Shown piece after piece: positions 58,088-64,000 of a stretch of 64,000 nucleotides of DNA (positions are counted from its first letter, which is position 1; the number at the start of each line of letters is the position of its first letter). The position numbers and the translations under genes were made by a program. The DNA is taken from NCBI GenBank assembly GCA_037447655.1, contig JBBHKE010002951.1:119618-183617 (forward strand), read 5' to 3'. The DNA is from Zygnema cylindricum. Taxonomy: Eukaryota > Streptophyta > Zygnematophyceae > Zygnematales > Zygnemataceae. The notes under the pieces are model-generated. The model ran no database searches. It was not told the origin of the DNA and was given only the letters and a program-made list of their open reading frames with translations.

Positions 58088-58732
58088 TCTCCCCTCCATC
58101 CCTCTGAAAATACTGTTCCATGTCTTCTCTATGTCCCTCCCTCTCAATATACTGTTCCCTGTCTTCCCTCTTTCCATTCTCTCTATTTTCTCTCTCCCCC
58201 CCTCAGTTACCTCACCCTCTGGTCTCTAGCCCTTAAATACTCAACTATATAACCCTGTTACATCTCCCCTCCATCCCTCTGAAAATACTGTTCAATGTCT
58301 TCTCTATGTCCATCCCTCTCAAAATACTGTTCCATGTCTTCTCTTTGTCTATTGTCTCTATTTTCTCTCTCCCCCCCTCAGTTACCTCACCCTCTCTCGC
58401 TCCCCTTCCATCTCTCCCCTCCCTCTCCCCTCTCAATATACCTCTTTCCAGGCGTTAATCCCTCTACTACCCTTTCTTGTTCTCCCTTTCAATTTACCTC
58501 TTCCTCTCATTCTCGCCTCCCATATTTCCTCTCTTTCTCTCTTTCAATCTGTCCCTTTCCCCCTCCCTCTTCCTCTTATACTCTCTCTCAATTTGCCTCT
58601 CCACTTTTTTCTCCCTCTCCCTCTCCCTTTTAGTATGCCTCATTTTTTCCCTCTCTTTCTCAATCTACATTTCCCTTTGCCTCTTCCTCTGCCTCAAATT
58701 TTCCCTCTCCCTCACAATTTGCCTCTAAATCG
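58088..58732 (+). repeat. CT-rich low-complexity block with repeated LTR-end fragments
   Basis: Imperfect repeats of TCCATCCCTCTGAAAATACTG and CCCTCTC/TTTCTCTC runs. A diverged copy of the G4 LTR end lies at 58222-58275. Ser/Pro-rich open frames here are artefacts. Confidence 0.75.
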
Positions 58733-59475
58733 TGTTGAATTTGGAAACCTTTAGTCCTGAGTTAGAAAGATATTCTAAACTTAGTCGGGTTTGTGTACAG
58801 TGTGAGTCGACGTAGACAAGATTTTGTGTGGTATGTAACTCCAAAGGGAGTTCACAGATTTGCTACACTCAATGTACACGTGTCGGTCCGTGGGGAAGTG
58901 AAGCTTGGTTGAGTTGGTTGACAAAGTACAGATTTACTTGAGGGACCAAATTTACACGTGGAGGTTCATCTTCGGTGATGAATGATTACGCGGACGGCGG
59001 ACGGAGTTAGCCTTCATTTTTGAAAGAGAAATATTGACCGAGCCGTCATTTCAGCAGACGAACTTTGATTGCGTACTTTAGCGGCGGGTAGGGTTAAGGA
59101 TTGATGTAAATACTTGTAAGGTAGACGGCGGGGTTAATTTTTATTAATGTTTAAGTGTACCGGAAGAACACGGTAATTGTGGTACGGTGTACATCAGCTG
59201 TAGGTTCACTTTGTATGTGTTAGACTTAGAATATTTTAGAGTAAGGAATTTTGTATGGAAAAACTGCGAAGCAGTTTTTGTGCATTTTTGAATTGCCAGA
59301 TCATTATGAAATTTTGGCAGAACCTTGTGAAATTTTGCATGTGGTTTCTTTGTTATAATGTTTATATTTTGGTAAATTTTCATACATAGTGTAATTCTGG
59401 TTTGACTGGGGCTTCATTGTGAAGGTGGTCTTTTTGTGGACCCGTGAGACTTTCCTCTTTTGTAATCTGAATATT

Positions 59476-60460
59476 ATGGCAACTGCTGGTGCTTCTTCTT
59501 CTTCCTCTTGGTCACCGGTTGCCTCAATTCAACAGGTCACGGGCCCACCCTCACGGATCGCGGTGTTTAATGGCCAAAAATATTTATATTGGGCAGATTT
59601 GACTAATTTTTACCTTAAGCAAGTGAGATTGTATGATGTGATTTCAAGTGTTCTTTTAGATACGGATCCGGATTTTGAAAAGAAAAATGAGGATGCATTG
59701 CATGTTGTTAAATTACTTTTGTCCGAAGATTTGAACATGACATATATCAATATCTCTAAAGCATCTGATATAAGGAAGGCATTGCGGAAGTCTTAAGACT
59801 TAGCTAGTGAGCAGAATGAGGTTATAACTGCTGGGAAAATTTGGGATTATAAGTATTCTGGGGGTGATATGAACTCCTATTGTAATGGCTTGAATCTTTT
59901 GTTGTCATTAAATGCATGTTCCGGAGGGAATTTTCCTCCCTATCATCAAGCTATGATTCTAATGACAGGTCTTCCGACTGAATATAAGGAGCCGCGGAAC
60001 AATTGAAAAGGTTAGAGAAGGCTAGATGGAACATAGCTGTAGCTGAAGCTTACATTCTAGAGGAAGAGGCAACTTAGATAGCATTGAATGGTGGAAAATC
60101 AGCGGTAACGTACAATGCTCAGACTTATAGGCCGGTAGGATTTTCCGAAAATAGGAACTTCACCCCTAATCCTAATTATAGGCAATATGATTCGTGTGTC
60201 TATTGCTTCGGTCAAAGTCATGTTTTTTCGCTGTGCCCGGCGTTTATAAAAGCAGGTGAGACAGGAATTTACCGTGCGGGATGGAAGTTGGGATCGGAGG
60301 AACCACCTTTAAATGGGTGGGCGTCAAAACTGCCAGTGAAAAATGCGGCGTTCTTTGCATTTGATGAGACGCCACAAGATGAACCTTTGGAAAAAAAAGA
60401 TAATGTGGTCAGATTTCCGCAATTAGAAGACGATGAGTTCTTTGCCTTGCAAAATATCTC
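59476..60460 (+). pseudogene. Copia C gag, start codon in the LTR
   Basis: ATG at 59476 is inside the LTR. A Ser-rich leader (MATAGASSSSSWSPVASIQ) crosses the LTR end (59534) in frame into QVTGPPSRIAVFNGQKYLYW, the segment shared with A and B. It stops at TAA at 59794 and goes on in another frame (DYKYSGGDMNSYCNGLN, MTGLPTEYKEPRN). An intact zinc knuckle CVYCFGQSHVFSLC follows near 60198-60240. Confidence 0.85.
59535..59549 (+). promoter_or_regulatory. Copia C primer binding site (diverged half-tRNA type)
   Basis: GGTCACGGGCCCACC follows the LTR terminal CA. It differs from the A/B site at two positions (T to C twice), so it matches the initiator tRNA-Met anticodon arm at 13 of 15. It encodes V-T-G-P in gag. 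Confidence 0.55.
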
Positions 60461-61700
60461 ATGGAGGGGCCTCAAGAGAATGGATGGATTATGGACTGCG
60501 AGTGCTCTTCCCACATGTGCGGCAACCGGGCTTACTTCAAAACCCTTACTCCGATTCCAACTCGTCAAATTTATTACGCAGATGACAGCGGTGTGGAGGC
60601 TATGGCAAAGGGAAGCGTGGATTTATCATGTGACATCAATGGTCAGATTATAAAGAGAACCTTACATGATGTTCTCTATATTCCAAAATTTAAAAAAAAA
60701 ATGTTTTCCACTTCGGTGGCTGAAATGAAAGGATTTGAAATTTTGCAAAAGAATGGGAAAAATGTTGTAAGCAAATATGGGAGAGTAGCCTTTGTAGGAA
60801 CTAGAGGCCCAAACTTGTTGTACCGGATGGACTTGGCTAATGAAATTGACTTTTGATACTCCAATGTCCTTCCGGAAAATGTGGCATAAGAGGCTTGGTC
60901 ATGTTCATCATGAGAAACTTGATAAAATGGTGAAACAAAATATGATAGATGGTGTAAAGCTAGGACAAAACGAGTCTCATGTATGTGATGGTTTTTCTTT
61001 TGGGAAGCTTCATAAGTTATCCCTATCTCAGACCGCAGATAACCGAGCCACGGATTTGCTGCAAATTATTCATTCGGACGTGTGGGGAGCGTCAAAAGTC
61101 CCTTCCCTAAGTGGCAGCCGGTTTCTAGTTACTTTTACTGATGACTTCTCGCGGTACAGCGGAGTTTACTTCATGAAGGAGAAGAGTGAAGTGTTCACTC
61201 ACTTCAAGCATTTCCGGACGTGGGCGGAAAACTTCATGAAGGAGAAGAGTGAAGTGTTCACTCACTTCAAGCATTTCCGGACGTGTGCGGAAAAGCTTTA
61301 CGGGAAGCCAATTCTCTTTCTTTGGTCCGACAACGGAGGAGAATATATTTTGAATGCTTTCTCGGACTCTTCAAGGGAACAGGGCATCTCTCGTCAATTT
61401 ACATTTCCATGTACTCCGGAACAAAACGGAGTATCCGAAAGACTTAACCGGACTTTAACGGAGAGTGCAAAATCTATGATGTTGGATAAAAGAATAGATT
61501 TTAAATTTTGGGGTGAGGCTTTCTCTTGAGCATCTTATGTTAGGTATAGAATAGAAACTAAGGCGGTAAAAGGGAAGACACCCTATGAAATGTGGACCGG
61601 TAAGAAACCCAATGTAAATCGCTTTCGGGTTTTTGGTAGCAAATGTATTATTTTGGATAATCTTCCTATTTTTAAGCTTCATCCAAAATCTGTTCTGAGA
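60461..61700 (+). pseudogene. Copia C protease and integrase
   Basis: The protease is GWIMDCECSSHMCGN, where the usual DSGCSSHM motif has become DCECSSHM. Integrase HHCC is WHKRLGHVHHEKLDKM and CDGFSFGK (second Cys of CxxC lost to Phe). The core is IIHSDVWGASKVP, DDFSRYSGVYFM, LWSDNGGEY and TPEQNGVSERLNR. A 63-bp tandem repeat at 61172-61297 duplicates 21 residues (MKEKSEVFTHFKHFRTWAEN) in frame. The frame stops at TGA (61529) and resumes as TPYEMWTGKKPNVNRFRVFG. Confidence 0.9.
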
Positions 61701-63671
61701 ATTTTTATGGGCTATGATGATGAGTCAGTAGGCTATAGAGTTTACAATCTACATAGGAAAACTCTTCAGGTTGCTAGGAATATTCAGGTTAAGGCAGAAA
61801 GTCAATCGGTTGATGTTTTTGGCATGACAGATTTTGAGAAAAATGCCAAAAATCAAGAATATGTAATTTTTGAAAATGTTCCTCTTTCCTCTTTCACAAG
61901 TCATTCCTCTATTCCTACTCTGGTATTTCCGGTCATTCAACCTCTACAGCAAGCTCCTCCTCCTCCTCCACCTCCTCCTCCTCCTCCTCCTCGACGGCAA
62001 CGTACGGATCCAACAGTTCCAGCCTCACATTTTCCGGGGGGAAGAAGGCAAAGCAGCAGGCTGAGAGGTGAACCGGTTGAACATGCTCATTTTTTTGCAA
62101 CCACAATGGAGCCTGTCACCATACCGGAAGCTTTTTCAGCCTTGGAAAATGATCAATGGATCTTCGCGGCGAATGACGAAATGGGATCGACAATAGAAGC
62201 TCAAACTTGAGAGCTTGTGGAGCTTCCGCCAGAACGAAAAGCCATCGGTTGTGAGTGGGTCTTCAAAGTAAAGCTAAATCTGGATAATTCTATTGAAAGA
62301 TATAAGGCTAGGCTTGTTGCAGAGCTATAGTCAAAAGGAGGGAATTGACTATGAGGAGACTTTCTCTCCGGTTGTCTGGTTTCCAACTGTTAGAATTCTT
62401 TTGTCTTTAGCTGCCATTGAGGATATGGAATTACATCAAATGGATGTTCAGACAACTTTCTTGCATGGAGATTTAGAGGAAGTGATCTATATGAAGCAGC
62501 CCGAAATTTTTGCAGAGACCGAAAAAGAAAATCTGGTCTGTAAACTGTTAAAATCTTTGTATGGTCTGAAACGATCTCCACGTCAATGGAATCTTAAACT
62601 AGATGAGTTTGTAACTAGTCTCGGTTTTGTGAGGATTAGTTGAGATCACTCAGTCTATGTTATGAAAGAGAAGATGGGATTATTTACATTGCTGTGTAGG
62701 TAGATGATGAGAAAGTCATTAAATGAGATTAACAAAATAAAGGCAGCCTGAAATTCAAGATTTGAGATGAACGATCTAGGGAAGGCAAAGTATATTCTCG
62801 TGTTTCAGGTAGAAAGGGATAGAGATAGGAGAATAATCTATCTAACACAATGGGAAGCGATTGGGAATATGCTTAAGAAGTTTGGCATGGCAAAGGCAAA
62901 GAGAAGTGCTCCTCCCATGGAATTCAATCAAAAGGTGGAAGGCATGGAGACCGAGGGAGGAGTCATTTTTGATGACACCTTAGAATCACGGGAGGCACAT
63001 TCTATGGCTACCATTCCATATCGTCAGATTGTCGACAGTCTAATCTAATTCATGAACTGCACACGCCCGGACATTGCGGCAATAGTTGGTGCTCTAAGCC
63101 GGAGTTTACAAAATCCGAGGAGATTGGATTGGGAGGCAGCAAAGAGGGTGCTTCGGTATCTTGCAGCGACACGGAATCTACGACTTGCTCTCGGTGGAGA
63201 AGAGATCAAGATTCAGACTTGAAGCGATGCGAGCTACGGAGACATGCGAAGCCGCCGCTCCACTACCGGATTCATCTCAAGATCGGAAGTGGAACATGCT
63301 GCTGGAGCAGCAAGCTTCAAAAAGTCACAGCTCAGTCTACAATTAAGGTTGAATACATGGCAGCCAGCTCAGTTGTCAAGGAGTTAATTTGGGTAAAGTC
63401 TTTTCTAGAATAATTTTATTTTATGCAATCTGGGCCTCAAATAGTGTGGTGTGACAACCAGGCAGCTATAGCCATTGCATCTAACCCAAGTCATCACTTC
63501 AAAAGCAAGCACATTGATATCAAGTTGCATTTTGTAAGAGAGATGGTGGTGAACAGAATTTTAAACCTTAGTTATTTGCCGAATGAGATGATGGTAGCAA
63601 ATATGATGACTAAGCCTTTACCTGCACCTACGTTGAAGTTTTGTAGAGAGGCATGTGGACTTAGTGGTTGA
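61701..63671 (+). pseudogene. Copia C reverse transcriptase and RNase H
   Basis: It begins with the integrase C-terminal region, which contains a (CTC)n tract at 61955-61993 coding about 13 prolines. RT follows: [75 protein letters not shown]. At the active site the YVDD motif reads stop-VDD (near 62698). Then YRQIVDSLI, the RNase H part WCDNQAAIAIASNPSHHFKS (from 63445) and ANMMTKPLPAPT to the stop at 63671. Several frameshifts. Confidence 0.9.
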
Positions 63672-64000
63672 GAGAGTCTAAAGGTTTAGGGGAGTGTTGG
63701 TTTTGGAAACCTTTAGTCCTCTGTATATCTCGTGTGTGACAAAGAGAATCTAGACTTAGTCGGTTTTGTGTACAGACTTAGTCGACGTAGACAAGATTTT
63801 GTGTGGTATGTAACTCCAAAGGGAGTTTACAGATTCGGTACACTCCATGTACACATGTCGATCTGTGGGGAATTTAAGCTTAGTTGAGTGGGTTCACAAA
63901 GTACAGATTTACTTGAGGGACCAAATTTACATGTGGAGGTTCATCTTCGGTGATGAATGAATACGCGGATGGCGGACAAAGTTCGCCTTTATTTTTGGAA

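Larger units (their letters stand above)
58733..64000 (+). mobile_element. Copia element C (3' LTR runs out of the window)
   Basis: The 5' LTR is 58733-59534 (802 bp), with perfect 9-bp inverted ends TGTTGAATT/AATTCAACA. The internal region is 59535-63694. The polypurine tract AAAGGTTTAGGGGAG precedes the 3' LTR at 63695 (TGTTGGTTTTGGAAACC), of which 306 bp are visible. Order: gag, protease, integrase, RT, RNase H. It is decayed, with stops and frameshifts in every domain. Target duplications cannot be checked because the right end is missing. Confidence 0.92.

Noticed and set aside
58245-58728. Ser/Pro/Leu-rich ORFs
   Set aside because: CT-rich low-complexity DNA beside the G4 LTR.
1-64000. 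CRISPR array, bacterial operon or prophage content
   Set aside because: Introns, eukaryotic gene families and LTR elements throughout. No spaced direct-repeat array was seen.

Overview
The window is nuclear DNA of a streptophyte (green-lineage) eukaryote. A charophyte alga fits best, by inference. The evidence is intron-rich genes of plant type (PP5 phosphatase, the TGD2 plastid lipid-transport subunit, a plant-type GRIP golgin, an RCI2/PMP3 proteolipid), many short GT-AG introns, and a large block of plant-type Ty1/Copia and Ty3/Gypsy elements. A 10-N assembly gap lies at 38374-38383.

Genic half (1-28170). PP5 (+, 2229-5583) lacks only its first exon(s). It carries one probable U12-type AT-AC intron and one GC-AG intron. 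TGD2 (-, 7944-11586) has a large first exon holding the transit region, one membrane helix and the MCE domain. Its 3' part is spread over small exons, one of which is not found, and a G-rich tract and a MITE-like insert sit in that interval. TGD2 and a GRIP-domain golgin (+, 12167-24619, 25 exons, about 1175 residues) are divergent, sharing 580 bp of upstream DNA. A three-exon RCI2/PMP3-type gene of 70 codons (-, 27129-28169) converges on the golgin gene.

Intermediate zone (28170-30448). This is AT-rich and gene-free, with a cluster of short inverted-repeat elements whose ends read CACCGTGAATCGCTATTAG. Relatives sit in or next to the genes.

Transposon half (30449-64000). Two copies of one Gypsy element (G1 and G2), remnants of other Gypsy elements (G3 and G4), and three Copia elements (A on -, B on +, C on +) plus solo LTRs. 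Exact 5-bp target-site duplications resolve a four-level nest: Copia A (TSD TCCCA) sits in the reverse transcriptase of G2, a solo LTR (TSD GAGTG) sits in the gag of A, and Copia B (TSD CCGGT) sits in that solo LTR. All elements are decayed.

The most interesting signal is in the Copia elements. In A and B the LTR is followed by GTTATGGGCCCACC, the complement of the anticodon arm of plant initiator tRNA-Met. This is a half-tRNA primer site like that of Drosophila copia, not the usual TGGTATCAGAGC (which G4 does have). The gag frame runs straight through this site, and the in-frame ATG lies inside the LTR. Every LTR family seen (A, B, C and D) ends in the same phase, with a Gln codon split CA|R at the LTR end. 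The A and B LTRs also hold, on the antisense strand, a tRNA-like stretch with a consensus RNA polymerase III B box.
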